64,000 nucleotides of DNA from Mycobacterium sp. GA-1841 (GTDB lineage: Bacteria; Actinomycetota; Actinomycetes; Mycobacteriales; Mycobacteriaceae). Both the position numbers and the translations under genes were made by a program. The stretch spans positions 1-64,000 of the forward strand of contig NZ_MBEQ01000067.1 in NCBI RefSeq assembly GCF_001954135.1, written 5' to 3'. Position 1 is the first letter of the stretch; each line of letters starts with the position of its first letter. Under the pieces are notes generated by a model. That model saw nothing but the letters and a program-made list of their open reading frames with translations, was not told where the DNA came from and did not search any database. Positions 40,319 through 51,130 of the stretch are shown here, piece after piece.

Positions 40319-43215
40319 GCACCGACAGCGAACCGGTGACGGAGCCGCTGCCGATCGGCGGACGCCGGCCGGTCATCGCGCGCCTGGTTCGCACGCTGTC
40401 CATACCGATCATCCTTGGCTGGCTGGCGATCACAGTCTTGTTGAGCGTCGCGGTCCCGTCGCTCGAACAGGTGGAGAAAGAGCATGCGGTAGCCATGGAT
40501 CCCACCGCTGCACCCTCGTTCGAGGCGATGCAGCGCATGGGCGAGCTGTTCGGTGAAGCCGGTTCGGGTGCGGTCGCGATGATCGTCCTGGAGGGTGAAC
40601 AACCCCTCGGCGACGAGGCCCACGGCTATTACGACGAGATGGTTCGTCAGTTGAAAGCCGACACCACCCACGTCGAGCATGTCCAGGATTTCTGGGGCGA
40701 CCCGATGACCCAGGGCGCCGCGCAGAGCCTCGACGGCAAGGCGACCTATGTGCAGGTGACCCTGATCGGCAACCAGGAGATGTCAGCGGTCAAATCCGTT
40801 GCGGCCGTGCGGGAAATCGTCGACCGTATCCCGGCGCCGTCAGGGGTCGAGGCCTATGTGACCGGACCGGCGGCATTCGCTGCGGATCTGGGTCCGGCCG
40901 GCAACCGGACGGTGGCACTGGTCACCTCGTTGAGCCTCACGGTGATCTTCGTGATGTTGCTGCTCGTCTACCGATCGATCGTCTCCGTCATTTTGATGCT
41001 GGTGGTCGTGGGTATCGAACTGACGGTGGCTCGCGGGGTCGTCGCACTGCTGGGCAGTCTCGGGGTCATCGGAATAACCACGTTCGTCGTCAATCTGTTG
41101 GTCGCGCTCGCGATCGCGGCCGGAACGGATTACGGCATATTCTTCACCGGACGCTACCAAGAGGCGCGACAGGCCGGCGAGGACAAAGAGGCGGCGTTCT
41201 ACACGACGTTCCGAAGCGTCGCGAAGGTGGTCGTGGGTTCCGGATTGACGATTGCCGGAGCAATCCTCTGTTTGCATTTCACCCGGCTACCCGTCTATCA
41301 GACTCTCGGCGTCCCCACCGCGGTCGGCATGGTGGCTGCGGTTTTGGTAGCCGTCACCTTGGTACCCGCGGTCATCGCGGTAGGAAGCCGCTTCGGGTTG
41401 TTCGAGCCCAAGCGGAAGATCACGGTCCGTCGCTGGCGAAAGGTGGGAACAGCGGTCGTTCGGTGGCCGGGTCCCATTCTCATTGCCACCTGCGCCGTTT
41501 CGCTCATCGGCCTGTTGGCGCTTCCCGCCTACAAGCCCAGCTACAACGATCAGAAGTACATACCCCAGGACATCCCGGCCAATGTCGGCTACGCAGCGGC
41601 CACACGGCATTTCCCGCAGTCATTGATGATGGCGCCCGACATCTTGTTGATCGAGGCCGACCACGACATGCGGAACCCGGTCGATTTTCTGGTGCTGAAC
41701 AAACTGGCGAAGGGCGTGTTGTCGGTGCCGGGCGTGTCGACGGTTCAGGCACCGACTCGACCCGGTGGTGAGCCACTCAAGCATTCCACGATCCCGTTCA
41801 TGCTCAGCATGAGCAATGCCTCGCAGACGCATCTGATGCCGTTTCAGAAGAACCGGATGAACGATCTGCTGGTCCAGGCCGACGACATGACCAAGACGAT
41901 CGCAATCGTCAAGCGCATGCAGGCGCTGACCGAAGAGATGGTCGACACGACCCATCGGATGGTCGCCGACACTCATGAGCTGCAAGAGACAACGAACCAA
42001 TTGCGTGACCACGTCGCCAATTTCGACGACTTCTTCCGGCCCATCCGCAACTACTTGTACTGGGAACCGCACTGTTACACGATCCCCATCTGTTCGTCGA
42101 TTCGATCGGTCTTCGACACACTCGACGGCATTGACCAGATCACCGTCAAGATGGTCGATCTGGTTGCCAATCTCGATCAGCTCGATGAAATCCTGCCCCA
42201 ATTGGCGGCCCAGTTCCCCGTGATGATCTCGACCATGGAATCCACGCGCACGATGATGCTGACGATGCACAGCACCATGTCCGGAATCATGGAGCAGATG
42301 GAGGCGACGTCCGACAACGCCACCGCGATGGGCAAGGCATTCGACGCCGCGCAGAACGACGACTCCTTCTACCTCCCTCCAGAAGTCTTCGACAACAAGG
42401 ACTTTCAACGTGTGATGGATATCTTCCTGTCGCCGGACGGGAAGGCGGCCCGCATGCTGATTTCCCAACGCGGCGACCCGGCGACGACCGAAGGCATGTC
42501 GTTGGTGGACCCGATCGAAACCGCAGCGCAGGAAGCGCTCAAGGGCACACCGCTCCAGAACGCCGGCATCTATCTCACCGGCACCGCAGCATCGGTGAAA
42601 GATCTGGTGGAAGCCTCGACCTACGATCTGCTGATCGCGGCTGTCGCGGCACTGTGTCTCATTTTCGGGATCATGCTGATCGTCACGCGGAGCTTGATCG
42701 CGGCGCTGGTGATCGTGGGTACCGTGGCGCTCTCGCTGGGCGCGGCATTCGGGCTCTCGGTGCTCATCTGGCAGCACATCCTCGGTATGCCGTTGAACTG
42801 GGTGGTGCTGGCCATGTCGGTGATCGTGTTGTTGGCAGTGGGCTCGGATTACAACCTGCTGCTGGTGTCACGGATGAAGGAGGAGATCGGCGCCGGCATC
42901 AACACCGGCATCATCCGGGCCATGGGCGGTAGCGGCAAGGTGGTGACTGCCGCCGGCCTGGTATTCGCATTCACCATGTTGGCGATGGTGGTCAGCGACC
43001 TGGTCACGATCGGCCAGTTGGGCGCGACCATCGGTGTCGGATTGCTGTTCGACACGTTGGTGGTGCGGGCGTTCATGACGCCGGCGATCGCGGCGCTGCT
43101 CGGACGATGGTTCTGGTGGCCGCAACGGGTGCACCCACGCCCGCTCAGCGCAGCACGGCGGACACCCGGCCGTGGTCAGCTCGTGCGGTCCATCCTGCAG
43201 AGGCAAGAGCGCTGA
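40315..43215 (+). CDS. mmpL: MmpL-family RND transporter, first copy
   Basis: 966 residues, twelve membrane helices with two large extracytoplasmic loops. The proton-relay Asp-Tyr pairs are in GTDYGIFF (helix IV) and GSDYNLLL (helix X), the latter within the MmpL signature [13 protein letters not shown]. The second loop has a helical region (about 490-690) with many Met and Thr and two Cys (PHCYTIPIC). Paired with MmpS and closely similar to the next gene, it recalls mmpS4-mmpL4a-mmpL4b of glycopeptidolipid loci. The probable substrate is a glycolipid made by this island. Confidence 0.95.
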   Translation: MSTDSEPVTEPLPIGGRRPVIARLVRTLSIPIILGWLAITVLLSVAVPSLEQVEKEHAVAMDPTAAPSFEAMQRMGELFGEAGSGAVAMIVLEGEQPLGDEAHGYYDEMVRQLKADTTHVEHVQDFWGDPMTQGAAQSLDGKATYVQVTLIGNQEMSAVKSVAAVREIVDRIPAPSGVEAYVTGPAAFAADLGPAGNRTVALVTSLSLTVIFVMLLLVYRSIVSVILMLVVVGIELTVARGVVALLGSLGVIGITTFVVNLLVALAIAAGTDYGIFFTGRYQEARQAGEDKEAAFYTTFRSVAKVVVGSGLTIAGAILCLHFTRLPVYQTLGVPTAVGMVAAVLVAVTLVPAVIAVGSRFGLFEPKRKITVRRWRKVGTAVVRWPGPILIATCAVSLIGLLALPAYKPSYNDQKYIPQDIPANVGYAAATRHFPQSLMMAPDILLIEADHDMRNPVDFLVLNKLAKGVLSVPGVSTVQAPTRPGGEPLKHSTIPFMLSMSNASQTHLMPFQKNRMNDLLVQADDMTKTIAIVKRMQALTEEMVDTTHRMVADTHELQETTNQLRDHVANFDDFFRPIRNYLYWEPHCYTIPICSSIRSVFDTLDGIDQITVKMVDLVANLDQLDEILPQLAAQFPVMISTMESTRTMMLTMHSTMSGIMEQMEATSDNATAMGKAFDAAQNDDSFYLPPEVFDNKDFQRVMDIFLSPDGKAARMLISQRGDPATTEGMSLVDPIETAAQEALKGTPLQNAGIYLTGTAASVKDLVEASTYDLLIAAVAALCLIFGIMLIVTRSLIAALVIVGTVALSLGAAFGLSVLIWQHILGMPLNWVVLAMSVIVLLAVGSDYNLLLVSRMKEEIGAGINTGIIRAMGGSGKVVTAAGLVFAFTMLAMVVSDLVTIGQLGATIGVGLLFDTLVVRAFMTPAIAALLGRWFWWPQRVHPRPLSAARRTPGRGQLVRSILQRQER

Positions 43216-43220
43216 GCGGC

Positions 43221-46052
43221 ATGGCAGCGATGATCTATCGGCTCGCCGTGCCGATCATCCTCGGCTGGCTGGCACTCATCGCCGTGGTCACCTTTGCGGT
43301 TCCGTCGCTGGAACAGGTGGGGCGGGAAAGCTCCGTACCGTTGGTGCCCAAGGACGCTCCGTCGTTTCAGGCGATGCAGCGCATGGGGGACGTGTTCGCC
43401 GAATCCGATTCCGACAGCGTCGCGATGATCGTCTTGGAGGGGGAGCACCCCCTTGGTGAAGACGCGCACCGCTATTACGACGAACTCATTCGTCACCTGA
43501 GGGCAGACACCGTCCATGTGCAGCACGTACAGGACTATTGGGGCGACTCGCTCACCGCCTCGGGTGTCGAGAGTGCAGACGGCCGCAGCGCCTATGTGCA
43601 GCTGAACCTGGCCGGCAACCAGGGTCAAGCGTTGGCAAATGAATCTGTGGAAGCGGTCCGGGGCATCGTGGCCAAAACACCGCCACCGTCTGGCGTCACG
43701 ACCTATGTCACCGGCCCTGCTCCACTGGTGACGGATATGAACCACGCCGGTGACTCCTCGATCATGAAGATCACGCTGGTGACCCTGGTGGTCATTTTCA
43801 CGATGTTGCTCTTCGTGTATCGCTCGATCACCACCGTCGTCCTTCTGCTGGCCATGGTCGGAATACAAGTGCAGGCGGCCCGGGGCGTCGTCGCGTTCCT
43901 CGGCGACCATCAGGTCCTTGGACTTTCGACATTTGCGGTCAATCTGCTGGTATCGCTGGGGATCGCGGTCGGAACGGATTACGGCATATTTTTCATCGGC
44001 CGCTATCACGAGGCCCGGCAAGCCGGCGAAGACCCAGAATCCGCTTTCTACACCACGTATCGCAGTGTCGCAAAAGTGGTCGTGGCGTCGGGTTTGACGA
44101 TCGCCGGAGCCATTTACTGCCTGAGTTTCACCCGCCTGCCTTATTTCGAGACGATGGGCATTCCTTCGGCTGTCGGTATGGCCGTGGCCGTCGCGGTGGC
44201 TGTCACGCTGGTTCCGTCGGTCATCGCCGTCGGTAGTCGATTCGGGCTGTTCGAGCCCAGGCGGAAGCTCATGGTCCGGCGCTGGCGTGGGGTGGGCACC
44301 GCGGTGGTCCGCTGGCCGGTGCCGATCCTGGCCGCCGCCTGTGCAGTGGCATTCGTCGGCCTGCTGGCTCTGCCCGGATACCAGACCAGTTACGACGACC
44401 GACTGTATGTGCCCCAAGACATCCCGGCGAACGTCGGATATGCCGCAGCGGAACGACACTTTCCCGAGTCGCGGATGACGCCCGACATCCTGATGCTCGA
44501 GGCCGACCACGACATGCGCAACCCCACCGACTTTCTGGTGCTGCACAAGCTGGCCAAACGCATCTTCGAGGTGCCGGGTATCGCCACGGTGCAGACCATC
44601 ACTCGGCCCGAAGGCAGTCCGATCGAACGCACGTCGATCCCGTTTCAGATCAGCCTGCAAAGCGCGGGACTTCTTCAGGTGATGCCGTTCGCCAAGGATC
44701 GGATGAACGACATGGTGAAGCAGGCCGACGACATGCAGAAGATGATCACGCAGATGGAGGGCACCTACAACCTGATGCGGTTGATGGGCTCGATCACCCA
44801 CAACACAGTCGAACTGACCGGCGAGACTGCAGAACTCACCGATCAGCTGATGGCGACAGTGGCGAGTTTCGACGACTTCTACCGGCCACTGCGCAACTAC
44901 CTGTACTGGGAGGGCCACTGCTACAACATTCCGGTCTGCTTCGCGATCCGATCGGTGTTCGACGCCCTCGACGGCACCGACAAGCTCAGCCTTCAACTCC
45001 ACAAGCTTCTCGACAACCTCGTCCGGGTCGACGGGTTGCAGGCACAGCTGGTCACGCAGTTGCCGCCGATGATCGCGATCATGAAATCGATGCGGACCAT
45101 GATGCTGACGATGCACAGCACCATGTCCGGGATGATCGCCATTATGGACGACACCACGTCCAATGCCACCTCGATGGGAAAAATCTACGACGCCGCACAG
45201 AATGACGACTCGTTCTACCTTCCGCCAGAGGTGTTCGAGAACAAAGACTTCCAACGCGCGATGAGCTTGTTCTTCTCGCCGGACGGCAAGGCGGTGCGAT
45301 TGATCCTCACCCACCGTGGTGATCCCGGGACGCCCGAGGGTATCTCCAGGGTCGATGCCGTGCGGACGGCCGCGGAGGAGGCAATCAAGATGACACCCTT
45401 GGAGAACGCCTCGATCCGCCTGGCCGGTACTGCCGCAACCTACAAGGACCTGCGTGACGGGTCGAGATATGACCTCTTGATCGCTGGTGTCGCAGCGCTG
45501 TGTCTGATCTTCGGGATCATGCTGGTTGTCACGCGAAGCTTCGTGGCCGCGTTGGTGATCGTTGGAACGGTGGCTCTTTCGCTGGGTGCGGCGTTCGGGC
45601 TCTCGGTGCTCGTCTGGCAACACATTCTGGGCATCGAGCTGCACTGGCTGGTGCTGGCGATGTCGGTGATCGTGCTGTTGGCCGTGGGATCTGATTACAA
45701 CCTGTTGCTGGTGTCGCGAATGAAAGAGGAAGTCGGCGCAGGCATCAACACGGGCATCGTCCGGGCGATGGGCGGCACCGGGAAGGTGGTGACCACTGCC
45801 GGCCTGGTGTTCGCGTTCACCATGTTGTCGATGGTGGTCAGTGACCTGCGCATCATCGGGCAGGTCGGGTCCACCATCGGATTGGGGTTGTTGTTCGACA
45901 CCTTGGTGGTACGTGCATTCATGACGCCGGCGATCGCGGCATTGTTGGGCCGGTGGTTCTGGTGGCCGCTGCGAGTTCGGCAGCGACCGGCAAGTGCGGT
46001 GCTGGGGCCGGTCACGACGTCCGCCAGCCCACTGATCAAGCAGGAGGTGTGA
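43221..46052 (+). CDS. mmpL: MmpL-family RND transporter, second copy
   Basis: 943 residues, parallel to the preceding MmpL along its whole length (shared [36 protein letters not shown] and [19 protein letters not shown] blocks), so a tandem duplication. Its cytoplasmic N-terminus before the first helix is only about seven residues (MAAMIYR), against about 27 in the first copy. ATG 43221 is 5 bases after the upstream stop. The two copies probably form one exporter complex with MmpS. Confidence 0.95.
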   Translation: MAAMIYRLAVPIILGWLALIAVVTFAVPSLEQVGRESSVPLVPKDAPSFQAMQRMGDVFAESDSDSVAMIVLEGEHPLGEDAHRYYDELIRHLRADTVHVQHVQDYWGDSLTASGVESADGRSAYVQLNLAGNQGQALANESVEAVRGIVAKTPPPSGVTTYVTGPAPLVTDMNHAGDSSIMKITLVTLVVIFTMLLFVYRSITTVVLLLAMVGIQVQAARGVVAFLGDHQVLGLSTFAVNLLVSLGIAVGTDYGIFFIGRYHEARQAGEDPESAFYTTYRSVAKVVVASGLTIAGAIYCLSFTRLPYFETMGIPSAVGMAVAVAVAVTLVPSVIAVGSRFGLFEPRRKLMVRRWRGVGTAVVRWPVPILAAACAVAFVGLLALPGYQTSYDDRLYVPQDIPANVGYAAAERHFPESRMTPDILMLEADHDMRNPTDFLVLHKLAKRIFEVPGIATVQTITRPEGSPIERTSIPFQISLQSAGLLQVMPFAKDRMNDMVKQADDMQKMITQMEGTYNLMRLMGSITHNTVELTGETAELTDQLMATVASFDDFYRPLRNYLYWEGHCYNIPVCFAIRSVFDALDGTDKLSLQLHKLLDNLVRVDGLQAQLVTQLPPMIAIMKSMRTMMLTMHSTMSGMIAIMDDTTSNATSMGKIYDAAQNDDSFYLPPEVFENKDFQRAMSLFFSPDGKAVRLILTHRGDPGTPEGISRVDAVRTAAEEAIKMTPLENASIRLAGTAATYKDLRDGSRYDLLIAGVAALCLIFGIMLVVTRSFVAALVIVGTVALSLGAAFGLSVLVWQHILGIELHWLVLAMSVIVLLAVGSDYNLLLVSRMKEEVGAGINTGIVRAMGGTGKVVTTAGLVFAFTMLSMVVSDLRIIGQVGSTIGLGLLFDTLVVRAFMTPAIAALLGRWFWWPLRVRQRPASAVLGPVTTSASPLIKQEV

Positions 46053-46111
46053 TTTCACACTGTTGTCGTACCGGTGAAAAGCACAACCAATGGGAGAGAG
46101 GAAAATTGACC

Positions 46112-46450
46112 ATGTTCCGTCTGTCGTTGACCAGATTGTCCGTCGGACTCGGAGGACTGGCACTGTTGTTGGCCGGGGGATCGGGCATCGCATCGGCGGC
46201 GCCCAACTTGGACGCCGCAATCAACACGACGTGCAGCTATCCCCAGTTGGTATCGGCGCTCAATGCCCAGGATCCGCAAGTCGCCAACGCATTCAGCAAG
46301 TCGCCGATCTTGCAGCGCGGCCTCCGTGAATTTCTTGCTGCGCCACCGGAAGGCCGGGTACAAACAGCACAAGACGTGGCGAATGCGCCGATGTTTCAAC
46401 CGTACCTCGGCACCATCGAACAGGCATTCAACACCTGCCACAACTTCTGA
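46112..46450 (+). CDS. Secreted hemophore-like protein
   Basis: 112 residues. Signal peptide of about 30 residues ending ASAAPN. The mature 80-residue part contains paired Cys (NTTCSYPQL and NTCHNF), NAQDPQVANAFSKSP and a final His-Asn-Phe, as in the mycobacterial hemophore-like family (Rv0203 relatives). GGGAGAGAGG at 46092-46101 precedes ATG 46112. It is 59 bases after mmpL and in the same direction. In M. tuberculosis hemophores work with MmpL3/MmpL11, but heme binding here is unproven. Confidence 0.82.
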   Translation: MFRLSLTRLSVGLGGLALLLAGGSGIASAAPNLDAAINTTCSYPQLVSALNAQDPQVANAFSKSPILQRGLREFLAAPPEGRVQTAQDVANAPMFQPYLGTIEQAFNTCHNF

Positions 46451-46500
46451 CATCGCGCCAGGCTGCGCACGAACCCGGCGAAGTTGTCAGCCTTCGGGCA

Positions 46501-47919
46501 TCACTCGATTACGCCCGTCAACTCGAAATCGTCGAGTGTGGCCTGCACCAAATCACGCAGGGCCGACTTCGTGTTCACTGCGCCAGGCTGGTAGGAGCCG
46601 ACACTGATGAAGATCTTGCCGTTGATACGCCCGGACAAGATGAACATTCGACCACCGATACGCTCCAACAGATGTCGCGACTCGCGTTGGCCAGTTGCTC
46701 GTGCGTTCTCCACCTCGGCGACGGTGCCGTCGGGGCAGCCGATAACCGAATCGAGATCGCCGAGATATGAACAGAACACTGACTGATCAGGATCGGCCGG
46801 CACCCTGGCGGCCATCCGTTTGAGCGACCGCTTCGGTACGAATGACGGTATCCACAGCAGCTGTCTGGACTCGTCCGGTGTGTCCTTCATCGTCCTGAGC
46901 GTCTGTTTGATGGCGGCCCGCGCGTCGCGGAGGTCTGTGGTGAGAGGCGAGGGGTCGATGGTGACGCGCGCATAGGACAGCGCCATCGCGCGCGTGTCTT
47001 CCTCGGTGCGGTCACTGATCGGGATCTGCAGCGTGACGGCACCGTCGGCGGCGCGCCTGCGCCCCGCACGCTCCCCGAGTTTGGCAGCGAAGGCCGCGGC
47101 CAGCGTGTGACTCGCTCCGCCAAGCGCTTCGGCCCGGGCATCCCAGTCATCGAGATCGACGTAGACCGTGATGGCAGGTACGAGCACAACGTCGTCGCGC
47201 CCAATCTCGCTGAGGGCGTCCGGCTTTGCCGCCGAGGTGGGGTTACTTCTGTTTGCAGCACGGGACTGACTTCGGGCCAACTTGACGGCCGTTGTCAGTG
47301 CTCGGGCCACCTCGGGCACATCTCGCGCTGTCTGCCGCGCATCCTGGACAACTCCACGCAGCCGAGTCCGTGACTGCGGCGCCGGGTATCCAAGGTCGCG
47401 TGTCTTGCCCAGGGCCGCTTCGATGATCACCAGTGCCAACCCCAAGCCATCGATCAGGTTGTGCGACAAAACGAGGCTCACCGCGGTCGATCCATCGTCG
47501 AGAGGAACGACGCCGAGATGCCAGCCGGGCCCCGCCACAGCGTCGATCGGCAGCTGCGAGCGTTCGTCGACCCAGTCGCTGAATTCGGCGCGGGGACGGA
47601 TGTGCTCGATGAAGTCGGCATCCGAAGGTCCCCGATCCACGACCCAACGGTGGCGGGCAATTGGTAGTGCTGGTTGCTCGATACGGCGCCCCAACAACCC
47701 AAGGCCGAGATTACGGTGGAACCGACGCAGCTCATCTGAGTCGATGGCATGTTCGTAAAGCCAGGTCACCTGTATGACCACGTTCATGCCCGCGGCCTGA
47801 TGCTCTGCCAACAGTGCTTCATCGGCCAATGCCAGCCGATTGTCCGGTCTTGCAGTCGCTTTGGCGGCGCGCCGCTCGATCAAGGCCTGACGCACACGAT
47901 GTGTCTGCCCGGGCACCAC
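46501..47919 (-). CDS. Condensation-domain-like O-acyltransferase (HxxxDG family)
   Basis: About 472 residues. The catalytic motif HNLIDGLG (HxxxDG) is near residue 145. The protein resembles PapA and WS/DGAT-type acyltransferases in length and in its two-lobed organisation; the second lobe has SRQLLWIPSFVPKR and the region CSYLGDLDSVIG where the structural DFGWG motif would be. A GTG at 47916-47919 follows AAGGGAG; the frame extends to a GTG at 47997 without such a site. It probably acylates the sugar or lipid of the glycolipid. It is convergent with the hemophore-like gene. Confidence 0.82.
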   Translation of the reverse strand: MVPGQTHRVRQALIERRAAKATARPDNRLALADEALLAEHQAAGMNVVIQVTWLYEHAIDSDELRRFHRNLGLGLLGRRIEQPALPIARHRWVVDRGPSDADFIEHIRPRAEFSDWVDERSQLPIDAVAGPGWHLGVVPLDDGSTAVSLVLSHNLIDGLGLALVIIEAALGKTRDLGYPAPQSRTRLRGVVQDARQTARDVPEVARALTTAVKLARSQSRAANRSNPTSAAKPDALSEIGRDDVVLVPAITVYVDLDDWDARAEALGGASHTLAAAFAAKLGERAGRRRAADGAVTLQIPISDRTEEDTRAMALSYARVTIDPSPLTTDLRDARAAIKQTLRTMKDTPDESRQLLWIPSFVPKRSLKRMAARVPADPDQSVFCSYLGDLDSVIGCPDGTVAEVENARATGQRESRHLLERIGGRMFILSGRINGKIFISVGSYQPGAVNTKSALRDLVQATLDDFELTGVIE

Positions 47920-48147
47920 AACTCCCTTCGTCCTCAGCTGTTCGCTCGAGCAGCCCCTATGTTTGTGCGCGGGCGCCGTTAGACGAGATGAATTCACTGA
48001 ATTGTGGGTAGCCTAACGAGTCTTCGGCGATGCGGTGCGGAAAACCTGCATCGGCATGGATTCACAGCCGACGTTGAGCCACCCACGTTGACTGCAACTG
48101 CTTTGAGTTTGCGAGTGTGAACCCACGTGACGCTCTGATGATCCATC

Positions 48148-48945
48148 ATGTTCTACGTGTCGAGTGGTACCGATGACATTGCGAGCATGCCCCGAGGGGG
48201 ACCCGCGGCTTCGTGGTTGGATCGACGGCTGCAGACCAAGCGGCTGGAGTACTTGGACCGCGACGATGTGGCGGATCTGAAGCGCACGGTGATGGATTCA
48301 CTCGACCGCGCCGGGCGACGGCGGCGGATCGGCGTTCACGAGAAGTGCGCCCGGTTCGCGCTCCGGGAAGTGGCCGGTGTACACGCTCCCAAAATCCTCG
48401 AACTCGGTGCCGGCCTTGGCGGACTGTCGCGCAAGTTACTTCAGAAGCACCCCACCGCGGAGGTCACGGTCACTGACATCGACCCCACGTTTGTGGCCAT
48501 CGCCGCTGCGGGCGATCTCGGCTCTCATCCGCGGGCCAAGATATGTGAAATGGACGCCACTGCAATCGATGTGCCCGAGGGCCATTACGACCTCGCGGTG
48601 TTTGCGCTGTCCTTGCATCACCTGCCACCTGAGCTTGCCGCACGGGTATTCGACTCCGGAACCAGGGCAGCCACGAAGTTGTTGATCGTCGACCTTCCCA
48701 GACCCCCGGCGCCGCTCCACATCGGATTGCTGGCGATGGCTTTGCCGTTCATACGGCTCTCGCCGTTGCAACACGATGGTGTCATCAGTTCACTACGTGC
48801 CTACAGTCCGTCGGCGTTGCGTGCGCTTGCCCACCACGCCGATCCAGACATCGATATACAGTTCCGGACCCGGCGAGGATTGGGGCCGACCGTCGCGGTT
48901 GCCAGTCGCACCCGGCAAGGAGGGGAAATCAGAACTCCACTTTGA
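48148..48945 (+). CDS. SAM-dependent methyltransferase, class I
   Basis: 265 residues. The SAM-binding motif I is ILELGAGLGGLSRKLL (near residue 80), acidic motif II VTVTDIDP, and the post-motif LAVFALSLHHL. An N-terminal basic region precedes the Rossmann fold. The start is unclear: ATG 48148 and ATG 48190 (MPRGGPAASW) both lack a good ribosome site. It diverges from the acyltransferase, with about 150-230 bases between. The substrate is unknown; a hydroxyl of the sugar or lipid is likely from context. Confidence 0.8.
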   Translation: MFYVSSGTDDIASMPRGGPAASWLDRRLQTKRLEYLDRDDVADLKRTVMDSLDRAGRRRRIGVHEKCARFALREVAGVHAPKILELGAGLGGLSRKLLQKHPTAEVTVTDIDPTFVAIAAAGDLGSHPRAKICEMDATAIDVPEGHYDLAVFALSLHHLPPELAARVFDSGTRAATKLLIVDLPRPPAPLHIGLLAMALPFIRLSPLQHDGVISSLRAYSPSALRALAHHADPDIDIQFRTRRGLGPTVAVASRTRQGGEIRTPL

Positions 48946-49127
48946 CAATCACGCCGATGCCGCCACACGTGTGAGGCTCGCGTGATTCAATGTCGCCGCG
49001 GTCACTTGACCTCGAAATTCTATTGGCCGGAATGTCTCGCCGGCACGACCGGTCCACCGCTGGAGGTGCTCATGGGTGAACACGACGGCCCTACGTTGAA
49101 TGCAACAGCGATGGCGAAGTTCTGCGC

Positions 49128-50099
49128 ATGACACCGGCGGACGGGCAAGCGATCCGTTCAGCCCGCCCACTTGTCCTGTTCGTGTTGGGCGTGAACCGTT
49201 CTGGTACTTCTGCGCTCACCCGGGTTCTGTCGTTGTGCGGGGGTGGGTTGCCGCCCAAGTTGGTAGGGTCGGACTCCAGCAATCCCCGCGGCTATTGGGA
49301 ACCGTTTGGCTCTCACCGAATCAATTTCACCATCCTACGTCGCCACAGGTCGGCATGGTTCGACCCGACACTGCGATTGCAGGAGCCTGGCACGATCGAC
49401 GTCGATGAGAAGGACGCGTGCCTCGACGAGATCAAGGCGTTTCTGGAACCGTTGACGGGCGCACCGTTCCTGGTCGTCAAGGATTTGAATATCACTTCGC
49501 TGACCGAACTTTGGTTCGAGGGCGCTCATCTGGCCGGATTTGATGTGTCGGCCGTCATCGCCGTGCGCCACCCGGAGGAAGTTGTCGCCTCGCTGGCGGC
49601 GTTGAACCGTACTTCGCCGGAACTGGCCGGCGCTCTATGGCTCAAAGGCAGTCTGCTGGCTGAGGCGGGAACACGTGGCGTACCAAGGGTGTTTGTGGAG
49701 TACGCCAATTTTCTGGAGGACTGGCAGCGGGAGATGAAGCGGATCTCGACGGCCCTGAACATTGACCTCGGCCGTCGCGAGGACGCCGCTATCGAGGCAT
49801 TTTTGAGTACCGATCTCCATCGTCAGCGATATTGCGGCCCGGTGGCAGAGCCCTTCGGTACAGATTGGATTGCCACGGTGTACGACGCGTTGAGCGCGGC
49901 ATCGCGTGACGAGCACTGGGATCCGTCGGCTCTGGACCGTGTATTCGAGTCGTACCGGGGGACCGAACGTGGCTTCCGGATGGCGTTCGATAACTTCCAG
50001 CGCTTCGAGAAGGTCAACCGGTTCTTCCGGCCCTCGGTCGCGAAAGCCGTATACGAGATCCGTGCGATCTCTCACCGCCGCCGTGGAACCTGGGCCTGA
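49128..50099 (+). CDS. Sulfotransferase-like protein
   Basis: 323 residues. An N-terminal PAPS-type P-loop, FVLGVNRSGTSALTRVLSLCG (residues 18-38), is followed by NPRGYWEP and a 3'-phosphate-site-like VIAVRHPEEVVASL (near 145), the arrangement of carbohydrate and lipid sulfotransferases. The C-terminal FDNFQRFEKVNRFF region is not diagnostic. It stands 182 bases after the methyltransferase. If active it would sulfate the glycolipid; a GAP/Sap-type exporter gene follows on the other strand, supporting this (inference). Confidence 0.78.
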   Translation: MTPADGQAIRSARPLVLFVLGVNRSGTSALTRVLSLCGGGLPPKLVGSDSSNPRGYWEPFGSHRINFTILRRHRSAWFDPTLRLQEPGTIDVDEKDACLDEIKAFLEPLTGAPFLVVKDLNITSLTELWFEGAHLAGFDVSAVIAVRHPEEVVASLAALNRTSPELAGALWLKGSLLAEAGTRGVPRVFVEYANFLEDWQREMKRISTALNIDLGRREDAAIEAFLSTDLHRQRYCGPVAEPFGTDWIATVYDALSAASRDEHWDPSALDRVFESYRGTERGFRMAFDNFQRFEKVNRFFRPSVAKAVYEIRAISHRRRGTWA

Positions 50100-50124
50100 G
50101 TCTTGTTGCGGCACTGAGAGCTAC

Positions 50125-50922
50125 TCACGTGAGTCCGTTGATCACCTGCACCACTCCGGCCACCGAGAAAATCGCTATCAACATATGCCGACGATGAGCC
50201 AATGCCCAATCATGTAGCGGTCGTAGTACTGCAACGGTCCTCGCCGGAGCGAGGAAATAGCTGACCAGGGTGACCTCTACAACGGCGAACATGCCGATCA
50301 CGAACAGAATGACGGCGAGAATCTGCACACCGACCGGGTATCCGGAGGTCGCAATGGGGGTGAGAACGAAGAGAACCAGCATTGGCGGCGGGAGTCCGGC
50401 GAGGCCGAACGCGAACGCGACCCACAAGGCTCCGCCTTCCCAGGCGCCTTGGAGGCGACCGACGAGACGGCGAAACGGCGACCCGTCAGCCGGCGCCGTA
50501 TCGGGCGACGTGCCGAACGGTGACATCATCTGAGCGGGCGCCGCCGCCTCCTGCGTCCCGTCCGCGGTGCGACCGGCGGGTACCGGTTGGCGGGATCTCT
50601 CCCGTACGGCCCGCACCGACACCACTCCTGCGACCGCCAACATGGCGACGCCCATACCGAACTGGACCAGTTGTGCCGTGGGGTTTTTGCCCGAGGTCGT
50701 CAGGTTCTCCGAGAAAGACCGAAAAGCGGGCGCGATGTGCAGCACCATCAATGGAATCAGCAGACCCGCGAGGCTGACGATCAAGCTGCCGAGCCAGTAC
50801 GCGGCGAGGTTCTGCACCGGTCGTGGGCGCGAGATCATCAGAACGATCACGGCGAGGAGCACCGGATTGACAGCGAACATGATCGCCATCCCGAACAGCA
50901 CACCCCACACGGCCCCGAACAC
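50125..50922 (-). CDS. GAP/Sap-family membrane protein (glycolipid-addressing)
   Basis: 265 residues with six membrane helices (about 5-25, 37-62, 84-103, 163-190, 198-222, 243-262) and a central polar loop (SRQPVPAGRTADGTQEAAAP…). The family includes Gap, needed for glycopeptidolipid transport in M. smegmatis, and Sap for sulfolipid. GTG 50922 begins MFGAVWGVLFGMAIMFAVNPV, typical of the family. It follows the ECF T-protein gene by 208 bases on the same strand and faces the sulfotransferase gene. Confidence 0.85.
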   Translation of the reverse strand: MFGAVWGVLFGMAIMFAVNPVLLAVIVLMISRPRPVQNLAAYWLGSLIVSLAGLLIPLMVLHIAPAFRSFSENLTTSGKNPTAQLVQFGMGVAMLAVAGVVSVRAVRERSRQPVPAGRTADGTQEAAAPAQMMSPFGTSPDTAPADGSPFRRLVGRLQGAWEGGALWVAFAFGLAGLPPPMLVLFVLTPIATSGYPVGVQILAVILFVIGMFAVVEVTLVSYFLAPARTVAVLRPLHDWALAHRRHMLIAIFSVAGVVQVINGLT

Positions 50923-50946
50923 TACCTGCGTTGGTACCGGACTGTT

Positions 50947-50997
50947 GGCGTTTTTGACGCCTCAGTAGGGTTCTGATCAGGTACCAGGCAACTGGTA
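50947..50997. promoter_or_regulatory. Two inverted repeats upstream of the GAP gene
   Basis: A small stem GGCGT-TTTTG-ACGCC (50947-50961) and a palindrome TACCAG-GCAA-CTGGTA (50982-50997) lie 25-75 bases upstream of the GAP start, in the 208-base gap after the T-protein gene. The second is a plausible operator for a dimeric repressor. No regulator gene is adjacent. Confidence 0.4.
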
Positions 50998-51130
50998 TTG
51001 CGTTACTCCCCGTTGCCAAGCCAGATGCCAAGTCATAAAAGATGTTTCGATGAGCTGTCCGTGTTTCGGGCGGCACACTGGCTGTCTTCGCATCGGCTGT
51101 CCCGTCGACCACCGTCGACGCTGCGGTTGG

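Noticed and set aside
43176..46220. Open frame of about 1,000 codons on the minus strand across the second mmpL
   Set aside because: Its translation is His/Arg/Gln-rich without any domain and lies exactly opposite a gene with full MmpL motifs. Long antisense frames arise from high-GC third positions.
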